Source: Acidaminococcus sp.
Lineage (GTDB): Bacteria; Bacillota; Negativicutes; Acidaminococcales; Acidaminococcaceae
DNA: 64,000 nt
Direction: 5' to 3'
NCBI GenBank assembly: GCA_022482815.1
Contig: JAKVOM010000001.1
Location: forward strand, 1,054,001 to 1,118,000
Below the pieces are notes generated by a model. That model did not search any database. It had not been told where the DNA came from and worked only from the letters and a program-made list of their open reading frames with translations. Shown here in pieces: positions 54,981-64,000 of the stretch (position 1 is the first letter of the stretch; each line of letters starts with the position of its first letter). A program made the position numbers and the translations under genes.

Positions 54981-55154
54981 TATGTCTTTTTTCGCGTTAT
55001 TTAATGCGCCTTCTGCCTTTTTTATGGAGGTTTACACGGTCTTGACGGAAGGAAAATATCCTGCTACCATAAAACACGAGACTTATACTAAATCTAGTGT
55101 CTTGTATGTAAGACTTATACAACATATTGAAAAAAGAGGAAAGGACGGGGTACG

Positions 55155-57434
55155 ATGGACGAAATGGACTGGCTCGGCAAGGATAACCAACTGGGCCTTG
55201 ATATCTGGCATAACAAGTACAAATATGACGGGGAGACATTTGATGAATGGCTTGATCGTGTCAGCGGTCATGATGGGGACGTGGCCGAACTCCTGAAAAG
55301 CAAAAAGTTTCTTTTCGGCGGACGTATTCTGGCAAACCGCGGTTTGGAAAACAAGGGAAAGAAAATTACACTGTCCAACTGCTACGTGGTAGAACCACCC
55401 GAAGATAATATCGAAAGTATTTTTGACCGCGCCGGGAAACTGGCCCGTACGTACAGTTATGGCGGCGGCTGTGGCATTGATATCTCCGGTCTCAGCCCGA
55501 AGGGGGCCCGCATTAACAATGCGGCAAAGGAAACGAGCGGATCTATTTCCTTTATGACGCTGTATTCTCTGGTTACCGAATTGATCGGGCAGAACGGACG
55601 CCGCGGTGCCCTGATGATTTCCCTCGACTGCACGCATCCGGATCTGATTGATTTCATTAAACTGAAGACCGACCTGGAAAAGGTGACGAAAGCCAATATT
55701 TCCATCCGCATCAATGATGAATTTATGAAGGCTGTGAAGGAACATAAAAAATTCCGTCTCCATTTTACGAGAAAGGAAACCGGTCAGGTTATTGAAAATC
55801 TGGTTGATGCGGCTGATGTATTCCATTTGATTGCTGAAACCAACTGGGATTATGCCGAACCGGGTGCTTTGTTCTGGGACCGCATCTGTTCATGGAACCT
55901 CTTGTCCAACACGAAGGAATTCCATTTTGCCGGCGTCAATCCCTGTGCGGAAGAACCGCTGCCGGCCGGCGGGTCCTGCCTCCTCGGCAGTATGAACCTG
56001 TCTGAGTTTGTAAAGAATCCGTTTACGCCCGAAGCGGCCTTCGATATGGATGAGTTTAAACGCTGCGTCCGGATTGCCGTGCGCGCACTGAATGATGTGT
56101 TGGAAGAAGGGCTGCCCCTGCATCCTCTGGAAGAACAGCGTGAAAGCGTTTCTAAGTGGCGTCAAATCGGGCTTGGAATTATGGGCCTCGGTGATATGCT
56201 CCTTAAAATGGGCATGACTTACGGCAGTGATGATGCTGTGGCGTTCTGTCACGAAATCGGCTTTACGATGGCTGATACCGCAATCGCCTCGTCTGCACTG
56301 CTTGCAAAGGAACGCGGGGCATATGAGATGTGCCATACGGAAGAAATCATGGAAACGCCGTTCTTTAAAGCCAATACGACTGATGAAACAGCGGCTCTCG
56401 TCAAGCAGTATGGCCTGCGTAATTCTCAGCTCCTGACTATTGCTCCGACAGGTACGCTTTCCACGATGCTCGGTATTTCCGGCGGCATTGAACCGATTTA
56501 TGCAAACTACTATGAACGCAAGACCGAATCCCTTCATGCGGCAGACGTATACTACAAAGTTTATACGCCGATTGTAGCGCAGTACATGAAGCAGCATAAT
56601 ATTAAAGATGACTCCAAACTGCCGCCTTATTTTGTGACGGCTATGACGCTGAATTATCGTTCCCGTATCGCCATGCAGGCTGCCTGGCAGCAGCACATCG
56701 ATGCTTCCATCAGTTCCACGGTCAACGTGCCGAACAGCTTTACGGTGGAAGATACGGAGAAACTTTATATGCTCGCCTATGACAGCGGCTGCAAGGGCGT
56801 CACGATTTTCCGTGACGGCTGCAAGCGTGCCGGAATTCTGTCCACTCATGTTGACGAGAAGGATTCTGTGCCTATCGCGGGAGAAGGACTGGCCCGCGGT
56901 GAAATTGTAGCGATTGACGATGATGTTATCGGAAAGAAGAGAAAGCTTGTCACGGGCTGCGGCAGCCTGCACTGCATGGCCTTCTTTGACCCGGTGACCG
57001 GTGCTCTCTTGGAAACGTACTTGAGCAAGGGCTCTACAGGCGGCTGCAATAACTTCATGATCGGTCTGTCCAGAATGATTTCCATCAGTGCGCGTGCCGG
57101 GATTGATATCTACACGATTTATGATCAGCTGAATTCCTGCGGCAACTGCCCGAGCTATGCTGTTCGCCGCACAACCCGCGGTGATACGAGCAAAGGTTCC
57201 TGCTGCCCGATGGCTGTCGGCAATGCGTTGATTGATATGTATAACGAGGTTCAAAAGGAACTTCACGCCGATGAGGAAGAACTTGCAAAAGAACCGAAGA
57301 CCAAACCCGTAAAGCCAAAAGCAACGGACAAGGTTACGGCCGAAAATATTTTCTGCCCGCAGTGCGGGGAACCGCTTGTTTTTGAAGGCGGCTGCAACAT
57401 CTGCAAGAACTGCGGCTGGAGTAAGTGCTATTGA
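55155..57434 (+). CDS. nrdJ: Adenosylcobalamin-dependent (class II) ribonucleoside-diphosphate reductase
   Basis: Reduces ribonucleotides using a B12-derived radical, independent of oxygen. It has 759 residues. Catalytic features: LSNCYV near residue 76, the radical-site NPCAEEPLPAGGSCLLGSMNL near residue 260, APTGTLSTMLGISGGIEPIY near residue 435, and STVNVPNSFTVED near residue 520. The C-terminus has CGNCPSYAVRR and GSCC, then a charged linker and a zinc ribbon CPQCGEPL...CNICKNCGWSKC (about 733-757), which hosts the redox cysteines. No cobalamin riboswitch is visible in the 220 bases upstream. The tRNA-Gly gene follows after 55 bases. Confidence 0.95.
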   Translation: MDEMDWLGKDNQLGLDIWHNKYKYDGETFDEWLDRVSGHDGDVAELLKSKKFLFGGRILANRGLENKGKKITLSNCYVVEPPEDNIESIFDRAGKLARTYSYGGGCGIDISGLSPKGARINNAAKETSGSISFMTLYSLVTELIGQNGRRGALMISLDCTHPDLIDFIKLKTDLEKVTKANISIRINDEFMKAVKEHKKFRLHFTRKETGQVIENLVDAADVFHLIAETNWDYAEPGALFWDRICSWNLLSNTKEFHFAGVNPCAEEPLPAGGSCLLGSMNLSEFVKNPFTPEAAFDMDEFKRCVRIAVRALNDVLEEGLPLHPLEEQRESVSKWRQIGLGIMGLGDMLLKMGMTYGSDDAVAFCHEIGFTMADTAIASSALLAKERGAYEMCHTEEIMETPFFKANTTDETAALVKQYGLRNSQLLTIAPTGTLSTMLGISGGIEPIYANYYERKTESLHAADVYYKVYTPIVAQYMKQHNIKDDSKLPPYFVTAMTLNYRSRIAMQAAWQQHIDASISSTVNVPNSFTVEDTEKLYMLAYDSGCKGVTIFRDGCKRAGILSTHVDEKDSVPIAGEGLARGEIVAIDDDVIGKKRKLVTGCGSLHCMAFFDPVTGALLETYLSKGSTGGCNNFMIGLSRMISISARAGIDIYTIYDQLNSCGNCPSYAVRRTTRGDTSKGSCCPMAVGNALIDMYNEVQKELHADEEELAKEPKTKPVKPKATDKVTAENIFCPQCGEPLVFEGGCNICKNCGWSKCY

Positions 57435-57489
57435 TTTTTTGTAAAATCCTTGACAGATATTCAAAAAATGAGTATACTGTCTGAGTGCT

Positions 57490-57564
57490 GCGGAAGTAGC
57501 TCAGTGGTAGAGCATCACCTTGCCAAGGTGGGGGTCGCGAGTTCGAATCTCGTTTTCCGCTCCA
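57490..57564 (+). tRNA. tRNA-Gly (GCC)
   Basis: A complete cloverleaf: acceptor GCGGAAG with TTTCCGC, D-arm GCTCAGTGGTAGAGC, anticodon stem TCACC with GGTGG and loop TTGCCAA (anticodon GCC), T-arm with GTTCGAATC, and an encoded CCA at 57562-57564. Confidence 0.97.
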
Positions 57565-57570
57565 ATTGAA

Positions 57571-57612
57571 TATAAGGACTGTGAAAAGAAATTTTTCACA
57601 GTCCTTTTTTGT
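57571..57612 (+). terminator. Terminator after tRNA-Gly
   Basis: AAGGACTGTGAAAA pairs with TTTTCACAGTCCTT, followed by a T run. The stem shares CTGTGAAA with the repetitive terminator hairpins. Confidence 0.85.
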
Positions 57613-57819
57613 AGCTATGTTTATGATACGGGTCGTTAAGGAATTAGCTGCTTAATGGCCTATAAACTCTGCAGGCGGCTTGGATTAATTTCACCTTAAT
57701 TATACAAGTGACTTTCTGTTAAGGCCTGTTTATTGAACTCTCATTTTTCTTTTTTGCTTGTAGAAAATACACTTTCATTGTATGATAAAATGATAGAAAA
57801 AATCCTGGGGGATACGGCT

Positions 57820-58755
57820 ATGGACGAAATCACAATCGTATTGGCATCTGATGACAATTATGCGCAGCATACGGCCGTAGCAGCTGTTTCTATGCTAACC
57901 AACCATAAAGATGAACGGCCGCTTCATTTTTATATCCTGGATGATGGTATTTCCGAAGTCAAAGAGTCCGCCATTGCGGCGACAATTACTGCAAAAAAGG
58001 GAATTGTAACTTTTCTTCCGGTGAAACAAGTGGAAGTAAAAGCTTATACGAGCGGACATATTCACCGGGCAGCTTACCTGCGTCTCCTGATTCCGTCGCT
58101 GCTGCCGGAATCGATACATAAGGCACTGTATTTTGACACAGATCTCGTCGTGAATGACGATGTGAAGGAACTTTGGGAGTATCCTTTGGAAGGTCATCCT
58201 ATCGGCGCTGTGAGGGATTTTGGTATTATGGCCTCAGCCCGGATGCGCCGTCAGAAAGCTGAAACGATCGGACTGCAGCCAGGGATGCCATACTTTAATT
58301 CCGGCGTTATGGTGATGGACCTGGATGCCTGGAGGGAAAAAGATTATACCGGGCAGGTCCAGGATTGTGTAACGAAAAATGATTACAGGCATCATGATCA
58401 GGATGGGCTGAACCATGTCTTCTTGGGAAACTGGGCTTCACTTCCTCTGCGTTGGAATGTAATCCCGCCGGTATTCGGCATGCCTCTGAAGGTACTTAAG
58501 GACGCGGCTATGCGCATTGATGCGATAGAAGCTCTGAAGCGTCCGGCGGTAATCCATTGGGCCGGGCGGTATAAACCCTGGGAATTCAAGCGGTCGGAGC
58601 ACTTTAATAAATCTTATTATAAATATCTGGCGGAAACTGCCTTTCGGGATGCACCTATGCCGCAGCCGGGCAATATGCAGGGAAAGTCCCTGTTTCGTCA
58701 GGAAGTGCGGCTGAAACTTGCTAAATTTTGGCAAAAAATCTACGCTAAAAAATAA
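57820..58755 (+). CDS. Glycosyltransferase family 8 (LPS type), first copy
   Basis: A cytoplasmic nucleotide-sugar transferase of 311 residues with a GT-A fold. ITIVLASDDNYAQHTAVAAVSML at the N-terminus, the metal-binding DTD in ALYFDTDLVVNDD near residue 105, FNSGVMVMDLDAWR near residue 165, and HHDQDGLN...HWAGRYKPWE are all GT8 features, as in LPS glucosyl- or galactosyltransferases. ATG 57820 follows GGGGATA. It opens the lipopolysaccharide-type cluster with the ligase 30 bases downstream. Confidence 0.9.
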   Translation: MDEITIVLASDDNYAQHTAVAAVSMLTNHKDERPLHFYILDDGISEVKESAIAATITAKKGIVTFLPVKQVEVKAYTSGHIHRAAYLRLLIPSLLPESIHKALYFDTDLVVNDDVKELWEYPLEGHPIGAVRDFGIMASARMRRQKAETIGLQPGMPYFNSGVMVMDLDAWREKDYTGQVQDCVTKNDYRHHDQDGLNHVFLGNWASLPLRWNVIPPVFGMPLKVLKDAAMRIDAIEALKRPAVIHWAGRYKPWEFKRSEHFNKSYYKYLAETAFRDAPMPQPGNMQGKSLFRQEVRLKLAKFWQKIYAKK

Positions 58756-58785
58756 GTTTTGACACAGGCTGTAAGAAGGTTTTCA

Positions 58786-60012
58786 ATGGGGAATAAATTA
58801 GATTCATTTATACTTTTTGTCAGTAATGTATTCTTTTTCTTTTTATGCAGTACCAAGTGGATGGCTGGCTATAATATCAGCGCAGGTCTTGCCGTTCTCA
58901 CGATTTTGTGGATAAGATTCAAAATGAAGAGGAAGCTTTCATTTTTTCCTGCTCTTTTTTTCGTAGGATATGTTCTCTTCATGGGTGGTCTGCTGCTGGC
59001 TTCCTACTTGTCAGGAGATGAAGCCTCCATGCGCGTCGCATCCAAGTTCGTGAAGTATTCTATTTCCCTGTGGATTTGTTTCTTTTTGCTGCAGCAGGAC
59101 ATTTCGCTTGTGCCGGCTGCGCAGTGGGGGATGATAGCTGGAACCAATGTACTGAATATAACAGCAGTCCATGAAGTGTGGAAAGCTCAGAGACTGCAGA
59201 GGGTTTATGGATCTTTTGGTTCTCCTAACCATCTTGCCATGGTGATGGAAATTATTTTGCCGTTTTTATTGTTAAATACTTTTTTGACTGTCAAAAAAGT
59301 AAACCGTGAATCTCCCCGGCATCAAAAACTTCTTGCGGTTTTATCGGTAATTACCAGCATTCTGGCCATTGGCAGTATTGTATTATCTCAGTCTCGCGGT
59401 GGGATTGCAGGTTTTCTCTTGGGGGCTATTGTTGCTCTTAGCGCCGTGTTTCTGAGTCGTTACGGATTAACTATTACGAAAAAAATTTCCGCACTGTTCC
59501 TGGTTTTCATTTTATCCGGGGCCGTGGTTTTTGGATTTACGACGAACTATTTGAAACGCAGCTATGATTCGGAACGCATTCTTTTGCTGACTTCTGCTTA
59601 CCGTATGTGGCAGGATCATAAATTATACGGCGTGGGCATTAGCCGGTGGAATGATATTTACCGGAAAAAGTATATTTTACCGGGAGCCAAGGAACCCACA
59701 CTGACTCTGCCTCATAATAATATAGCAAACTTCTTTTCAGGTTCAGGTATCCTGGGAGGCGGTGGTTTTGTCATTTTCATGCTGAGTTCCCTCGTGTACT
59801 TAATTTTGACGATTCAGAAACGGAAGGAAAACAGATATTCTTACGCTATGCTCTGGGTCTGGATTGCCATTTCAGTGCATGGTATGGTTGATAACAGTAT
59901 GTTTGGCCGTTATAATGACCGTTTATTCTTTGCCATGTGGGGACTTACGTTGGCTGCTATCCAGCAGGAGAAGCTTCGCCTTGCTGCAAAAAATCATCTG
60001 AATCAGCTTTAG
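58786..60012 (+). CDS. O-antigen ligase / polymerase family membrane protein
   Basis: A protein of 408 residues with about ten to twelve membrane segments. It has the Wzy/WaaL C-terminal region: IVLSQSRGGIAGFLLGAIVAL near residue 200, a large periplasmic loop with LYGVGISRWNDIYRKKYILPGAKEPTLTLPHNNIANFF (about 282-325) and a histidine in it. WaaL attaches O-antigen to lipid A-core; Wzy polymerises it. The position among GT8, GT25 and GT9 genes favours LPS core or O-antigen ligation. ATG 58786 follows AAGAAGG. Confidence 0.85.
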   Translation: MGNKLDSFILFVSNVFFFFLCSTKWMAGYNISAGLAVLTILWIRFKMKRKLSFFPALFFVGYVLFMGGLLLASYLSGDEASMRVASKFVKYSISLWICFFLLQQDISLVPAAQWGMIAGTNVLNITAVHEVWKAQRLQRVYGSFGSPNHLAMVMEIILPFLLLNTFLTVKKVNRESPRHQKLLAVLSVITSILAIGSIVLSQSRGGIAGFLLGAIVALSAVFLSRYGLTITKKISALFLVFILSGAVVFGFTTNYLKRSYDSERILLLTSAYRMWQDHKLYGVGISRWNDIYRKKYILPGAKEPTLTLPHNNIANFFSGSGILGGGGFVIFMLSSLVYLILTIQKRKENRYSYAMLWVWIAISVHGMVDNSMFGRYNDRLFFAMWGLTLAAIQQEKLRLAAKNHLNQL

Positions 60013-60142
60013 AGGAGAAGGCATAGGTTTAGAATTAAGACGTAATCATAATGAGATCTTTTAAAAGTTAAAAATAGCTGCAGCATTGTATGATATACTC
60101 GTGTGTTGTACAGTCTGGACAGTGAATGTGGAGAGGGAGTTA

Positions 60143-60925
60143 ATGGCGACAATGTACCATTTTGTAATCAGTTCTGCCAAAGCACCTGAACGGCGTAAGT
60201 CCGTTGAGGCTAACTTTGCCGCCCTGGGACTGGAGCCCTGTTTTTTTGAAGCAATTATGGGGGATGAGCTTTCAAAAAGTGAACTGAATAAAGCATCTAA
60301 AGCTGAGGGACTGCTGACTCTGGGGGAGATTGGCTGTGCATTGTCCCATCTGGGGATTTATAAGGAACTGCTGAAAAGTGAAGAACCCTATGTATTTGTA
60401 TTTGAAGATGATGCCCGCCTGACACCGGAATTTGTTACGGCTGTGCCTAAAATCCAGGCTTTTATGGCGAGGCAGAACGCACCGACTGTGCTGAGTCTGC
60501 ATCGAATTAGGGGCCGTGCACATTGTGTTTATCAGATTGCTGGGAATCAGTGGATTATGCACGCACTGGGCGGCTCTACCGGTCATGGATATGTCCTCAA
60601 CCGCCGAGCGGCAGAGAATATACTGAAGGCCCAGACACCGGTCCGGTTTGAAATCGATGCGTGGGAAATTTACCAAAAGTTGTGCTATATTTCATTTTAT
60701 ACAACGAATTTCGATTTTATCCTCGTTGATCATGCACTCGCTTCTCAATCCCTCATAGATGGTATTTCTCCCAAACGTCACAATCTGGATGCAAAGATTG
60801 TGAAGCGCATCAAGGGCAGTATGGTGAGTGAGTTATATAATCAGAAAAGTTTGGGCGAAAAATTGCAGTGCCAGATGCATAGGCTGGGCCGGCACGTGAA
60901 AGAATTATATTATAAAGAACTATGA
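60143..60925 (+). CDS. Glycosyltransferase family 25 (LPS biosynthesis)
   Basis: A protein of 260 residues with the GT25 pattern: FVISSAKAPERRKSVEANFAALGL at the N-terminus, GEIGCALSHLGIYKELLKS near residue 62, and the metal-binding FVFEDDARL near residue 87. GT25 enzymes transfer galactose in LPS or lipooligosaccharide. ATG 60143 follows GAGAGGGAG; a longer frame from 60086 lacks support. Codon use and GC are like the neighbouring LPS genes. Confidence 0.9.
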   Translation: MATMYHFVISSAKAPERRKSVEANFAALGLEPCFFEAIMGDELSKSELNKASKAEGLLTLGEIGCALSHLGIYKELLKSEEPYVFVFEDDARLTPEFVTAVPKIQAFMARQNAPTVLSLHRIRGRAHCVYQIAGNQWIMHALGGSTGHGYVLNRRAAENILKAQTPVRFEIDAWEIYQKLCYISFYTTNFDFILVDHALASQSLIDGISPKRHNLDAKIVKRIKGSMVSELYNQKSLGEKLQCQMHRLGRHVKELYYKEL

Positions 60926-61050
60926 ATCATACTATTTTAAAATAGTACCTTAAATCAAAAAGACGGCAGAAGGGATGAACAGTCCAATCTGCCGCCTTAT
61001 GCGATACGATTGCAGTACGTATTGCATTGCAAAGGAAAGAGTGAACAACA

Positions 61051-62115
61051 ATGAACGGGCACTATAAAATTTTTCTTGACGGAATTATGCACTTGGGCGA
61101 TATTTTTATGTCTGCCTCCGTCATTCCCATTTTAAGACAGCAGTATCCCCAGGCAGAAATCCATTATCTGGTGAAAGACAATCTTGCCGGTGCAGCCGGG
61201 CTCTTGAGCGGTATCGACCGCATCATTCCCTACACCTATCAAAGCGGCGGTGGATATATGGATGTGTACCGGATGGGAAGAGAACTGGCAAAAGAACATT
61301 ATGATTTGGGTATTTCCCTGGATCCGCGGGAACGAGTCACTTTAATGAAATGGTTTGCTCGGATTCCTGTACGGCTCAGCATGGAACGGGCTCTTGGCTG
61401 GGAGCTTGGATGGGAAAAATATTTCTACACGAATGATTTGCGTTTCAGGAAGCCATGGGATTATCGGGAACATCGCATGAGTGAAAGTTTCCAGCGCCTT
61501 ATCCGCGATTATTTCGGAGACGATTCAGAGGAGTTCATTCCGCCTTCGGTACGACCCTCGACAGAGGCAGAACTCCGTGAGGCAGACGCCCTGCTGGCTC
61601 CGCTTCGTGACCGTGCTGTCAAAGTCGCTTTCAGTGTGGAGACTACGACGAAGACAAAAGACTGGCCGACCCGGAAATTTGCTGAAGCGGCAGACTGGCT
61701 TGTGGAAAACTATGGAGCCGGAATTGTCATGACGGGCATTGCTTCCCAAAAACCGCGGATAGCCGAAATTATGCAGCAGATGAAATATCCGGAAGCAGCA
61801 ATCGATGTCGCCGGTAAGACGTCCCTCACCGTGCTCATTGCTTTGTTCCGGCGCATGAAGCTGCTGCTCACGCTCGATACGGGGTCAGCTCATATTGCAG
61901 CTGTGGCCGGCTGCCCGGTCATTACTATTTTTACACATAATTCGCCTGAGATTTACCGGGCTGCCAGTGCGGTCAGCCGGGCTGTCAGCGGCCATGTGCC
62001 CTGTTCGGGGAAACATACCTGCATCGGACCTTCCCGCTGCCAGAAAATGGACTGTGTGGACTGCATCAGCACCGATATGGTGAAGAAAGAACTTAAAGAG
62101 GTTATGGAGCTGTAA
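61051..62115 (+). CDS. Glycosyltransferase family 9 (heptosyltransferase-like)
   Basis: A GT-B enzyme of 354 residues. The N-terminal HLGDIFMSASVIPILRQQYPQAEIHYLV is the typical acceptor-side motif, and the C-terminal TLDTGSAHIAAVAGCPVITIFTHNSPEIY near residue 277 is the donor-site signature. It probably adds heptose or a similar sugar to the LPS inner core. The C-terminus has several cysteines (CSGKHTCIGPSRCQKMDCVDC) beyond the core motif. It is followed after one base by a second GT8 gene. Confidence 0.9.
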   Translation: MNGHYKIFLDGIMHLGDIFMSASVIPILRQQYPQAEIHYLVKDNLAGAAGLLSGIDRIIPYTYQSGGGYMDVYRMGRELAKEHYDLGISLDPRERVTLMKWFARIPVRLSMERALGWELGWEKYFYTNDLRFRKPWDYREHRMSESFQRLIRDYFGDDSEEFIPPSVRPSTEAELREADALLAPLRDRAVKVAFSVETTTKTKDWPTRKFAEAADWLVENYGAGIVMTGIASQKPRIAEIMQQMKYPEAAIDVAGKTSLTVLIALFRRMKLLLTLDTGSAHIAAVAGCPVITIFTHNSPEIYRAASAVSRAVSGHVPCSGKHTCIGPSRCQKMDCVDCISTDMVKKELKEVMEL

Positions 62116-62116
62116 C

Positions 62117-63121
62117 ATGAAAACTTTTGAAAAGGGTTATTTTGTACCCGGACGTTTTCTGAAGGACTGCCGGGATTATGATTTTCGGCAGGATGGTGAC
62201 AAACGTTCTGTCCGTCATGTAGCCTATAATATCAACGACGCGTATTTTCAGATTATGGGGGCGTCTCTCGTTTCTGTATTGGAAAACAATAAAGACATGA
62301 GTCTCATTTTCCATATTTTTACAGATGGATATTCTGAAGATAATGCCCAAAAGGTATCCGAACTGGCGAAGCGGTATCACTGCTGGTGCCGGCTCTACAC
62401 GCTCGATATGGAACCTTTCCAGGATTTTCATGTCAAAGTGGAGCGCTTTTCCCGCATCACTTATGGCCGGACTGTAATGCCGCTTTTGCTGGAAGCTATG
62501 ACAGATCGCTTTCTCTATCTGGATGCCGATACCATGGTGGTGCGTTCCCTTGAACCGCTGTGGCAGATGGACCTTGATGGATTCGCCATGGGTGCCGTTT
62601 CGGAACGGATGCCGGATGCCAAACGGCGGGGAGACTATCTGAAGCTGAAAAATGGCCGCTACTTTAATGATGGCATTATGATTGTCAATATTCCGGAATG
62701 GCAGAGACAGCATATCACGGAAAAAGCTTTTTCCCTTCAGAGAGAACCAAAGACTCGTTTTCTGGGACAAAGTCAGGATGTGCTGAATATTGTTTTTGAC
62801 GGTACGAATTATTTTCTGCCTTCCATTTATAACGAATTCGGTGGCGGGGAAGACGACACGGGAGAGGGCGTCATTATTCACTGGACCGGGCGCCGGAAAC
62901 CATGGCAGATGGTTCTGGCCGATTTCGATGCCCAGTGGCGTACCTATAACAAATTGTCCCCCTGGGAAACGATTACAAATATCAAGCCGATTGCCAAACC
63001 GGAAAACTATCATGATTTCAAGCAATGGGCTAAATTCCGCAAAAAGGACAGTACTGCGGATTATGTAAAAGGGATGGCCATGTATGCATGGCTGAAAATG
63101 CGATACAAACTTTTCCATTAA
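62117..63121 (+). CDS. Glycosyltransferase family 8, second copy
   Basis: A protein of 334 residues with the GT8 features INDAYFQIMGASLVSVLENN near residue 36, the DAD metal site in RFLYLDADTMVVRSLEP near residue 135, YFNDGIMIVNIPEWQ, and LGQSQDVLN plus HWTGRRKPWQ near the C-terminus. It has only limited resemblance to the GT8 protein at 57.8 kb, so the two likely add different sugars. It follows the GT9 gene by one base and is probably cotranslated. Confidence 0.9.
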   Translation: MKTFEKGYFVPGRFLKDCRDYDFRQDGDKRSVRHVAYNINDAYFQIMGASLVSVLENNKDMSLIFHIFTDGYSEDNAQKVSELAKRYHCWCRLYTLDMEPFQDFHVKVERFSRITYGRTVMPLLLEAMTDRFLYLDADTMVVRSLEPLWQMDLDGFAMGAVSERMPDAKRRGDYLKLKNGRYFNDGIMIVNIPEWQRQHITEKAFSLQREPKTRFLGQSQDVLNIVFDGTNYFLPSIYNEFGGGEDDTGEGVIIHWTGRRKPWQMVLADFDAQWRTYNKLSPWETITNIKPIAKPENYHDFKQWAKFRKKDSTADYVKGMAMYAWLKMRYKLFH

Positions 63122-63138
63122 GGAGAAAGGACACCCCA

Positions 63139-63978
63139 ATGACCAATTACCTTGCAGCAGCTATCCAAATGGATACCCAGTCGGACGTTACGATGAACCT
63201 CAAGGCAGCCGCTTCTCTTATCGGGGAAGCAGCCGCTCACGGTGCTAAGCTTGCCGTACTGCCGGAAACAATGAACTATCTCGGCCGGGATTTTGTCATG
63301 AATGCAGAGCCCGTGCCGGGTGGGACCACTTTTAATACACTGGCAGAACTTGCTGAAAGACATCATATGTGGCTGGTGGGAGGCAGTATTTACGAATGGA
63401 ACCCGGAAGATACGGCCCGCCCTCTGAATACAGCTTTTTTGATTAACCCGGAAGGTCAGTTTGTGGCTAAATACAGTAAACTGCATCCTTTTGATGTAGT
63501 GCTGCCATCCGGAGTGACAAGCCGGGAATCCGATCAGGTACAGCCCGGAAAAAGAATTGTGACGGCTCAGGCAGGCGATAAGGGAACGCTGGGGCTTGCT
63601 GTCTGTTATGATATCCGTTTCGGCGAGATGTTTCGTCTGATGGCACTTCAGGGAGCACAGCTCTTTACGGTTCCTGCCAATTTTACCGAGGGAACCGGAA
63701 GAATGCACTGGGAAGTCCTTTTGCGGGCGCGGGCCATCGAAAACGAGTGCTATGTGATTGCTGCCAACCAGGTGGGAGAGAAGCCCCGTTTTACGGCTTA
63801 CGGACATTCGATGATTATCGACCCCAGAGGGAAGGTTCTTGCAGAAGCTGACGGAAAAACGCCTGGCGTAATTTATGCGCCTATTGATCTTGACTTAGTG
63901 ACCAAGGTACGGCAGGAAACATTTACACTGGACAATCGGCGGGAAGATGTTTATCGTCTGGAAGTTGTAAAATCTTAA
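63139..63978 (+). CDS. Carbon-nitrogen hydrolase (nitrilase / omega-amidase-like)
   Basis: An enzyme of 279 residues with the catalytic triad of the nitrilase superfamily: Glu in LPETMNYLG near residue 42, Lys in AKYSKLHPFDV near residue 112, and Cys in LAVCYDIRFGE near residue 156. It resembles Nit/omega-amidase proteins that hydrolyse alpha-ketoglutaramate or deaminated glutathione. ATG 63139 follows AAGGAGAAAGG; a frame from 63088 lies inside the GT8 gene. It follows the glycosyltransferases by 17 bases; a role in LPS is not expected. Confidence 0.93.
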   Translation: MTNYLAAAIQMDTQSDVTMNLKAAASLIGEAAAHGAKLAVLPETMNYLGRDFVMNAEPVPGGTTFNTLAELAERHHMWLVGGSIYEWNPEDTARPLNTAFLINPEGQFVAKYSKLHPFDVVLPSGVTSRESDQVQPGKRIVTAQAGDKGTLGLAVCYDIRFGEMFRLMALQGAQLFTVPANFTEGTGRMHWEVLLRARAIENECYVIAANQVGEKPRFTAYGHSMIIDPRGKVLAEADGKTPGVIYAPIDLDLVTKVRQETFTLDNRREDVYRLEVVKS

Positions 63979-64000
63979 ATATGGCATTTAGCCTCATCTG
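63979..64000 (+). repeat. Start of an intergenic repeat at the window edge
   Basis: TATGGCATTTAGCC matches the block found in the repeats at 32.7 kb and, less closely, at 34.28 and 39.89 kb. Only the first bases are in the window. Confidence 0.45.

Noticed and set aside
54985-55154. Cobalamin riboswitch upstream of the B12-dependent reductase
   Set aside because: The B12-box-like core sequence is not seen in this short region.
60955-61005. Terminator between the GT25 and GT9 genes
   Set aside because: A GGCAG/CTGCC stem exists but no T run follows it, so it was not called.

Overview
The window reads as chromosomal DNA of a strictly anaerobic, amino-acid-fermenting member of the Firmicutes that has an outer membrane, most likely Negativicutes and close to Acidaminococcus or Phascolarctobacterium. 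This placement is inference from gene content: a single-chain pyruvate:ferredoxin oxidoreductase, LL-diaminopimelate aminotransferase, a B12-dependent ribonucleotide reductase, several TRAP/TAXI uptake systems, T-box and TPP leaders typical of Firmicutes, plus lipopolysaccharide-type glycosyltransferases and an O-antigen ligase. No marker gene fixes the species.

Layout. 0-2.3 kb: a 3-hydroxyacid dehydrogenase, then about 1.3 kb without a gene that holds a probable large structured RNA of about 650 nt ending in a strong terminator, and hairpin repeats. 2.3-8.6 kb: ilvD plus a BASS transporter behind a T-box, then dapF, dapL and a small exported protein. 8.7-17.1 kb: accessory uptake and catabolism, with a TRAP transporter whose permease is fused to its binding protein, an amidohydrolase, an enolase-superfamily dehydratase, two LysR regulators and a broken GlcG-like gene. 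17.5-21.7 kb: thiSFGH under a TPP riboswitch, then an Mrp ATPase. 22.6-34.2 kb: a nearly complete aromatic amino acid pathway. A Tyr/Phe-rich leader peptide and terminator precede aroF-tyrA-aroB-aroA-aroC-pheA-aroE-aroK, followed by a MoxR/VWA pair, a second shikimate kinase and aroD. 34.5-40 kb: an MscS channel, glycerate 2-kinase, and an M20 amidohydrolase with a two-gene membrane system. 40-47.4 kb: thiC with its own TPP riboswitch, the highly expressed pyruvate:ferredoxin oxidoreductase and an intact IS1182-type insertion sequence. 47.4-57.6 kb: repeats, a YrbL-like protein, a TAXI-TRAP operon, a Na/Pi cotransporter, class II ribonucleotide reductase and tRNA-Gly. 57.8-64 kb: a glycosyltransferase and O-antigen ligase cluster ending with a nitrilase-family amidase.

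Functional links. Amino acid and cofactor synthesis here is controlled mainly by RNA leaders: a T-box for ilvD, TPP switches for both thiamine loci, and a classical ribosome-stalling attenuator proposed for the aro operon. Many gene ends carry a recurring GGGGCTGTGAAATA hairpin whose first bases match the ends of the resident insertion sequence. A second family of hairpins containing CACGAAGT appears as tandem pairs beside the large RNA and beside the insertion sequence.

The most notable unexplained items are the large RNA at about 1.3-1.95 kb, the aro leader, the TRAP DctM-DctP fusion, the M20/DUF3100 gene trio and the structured leader upstream of dapF.
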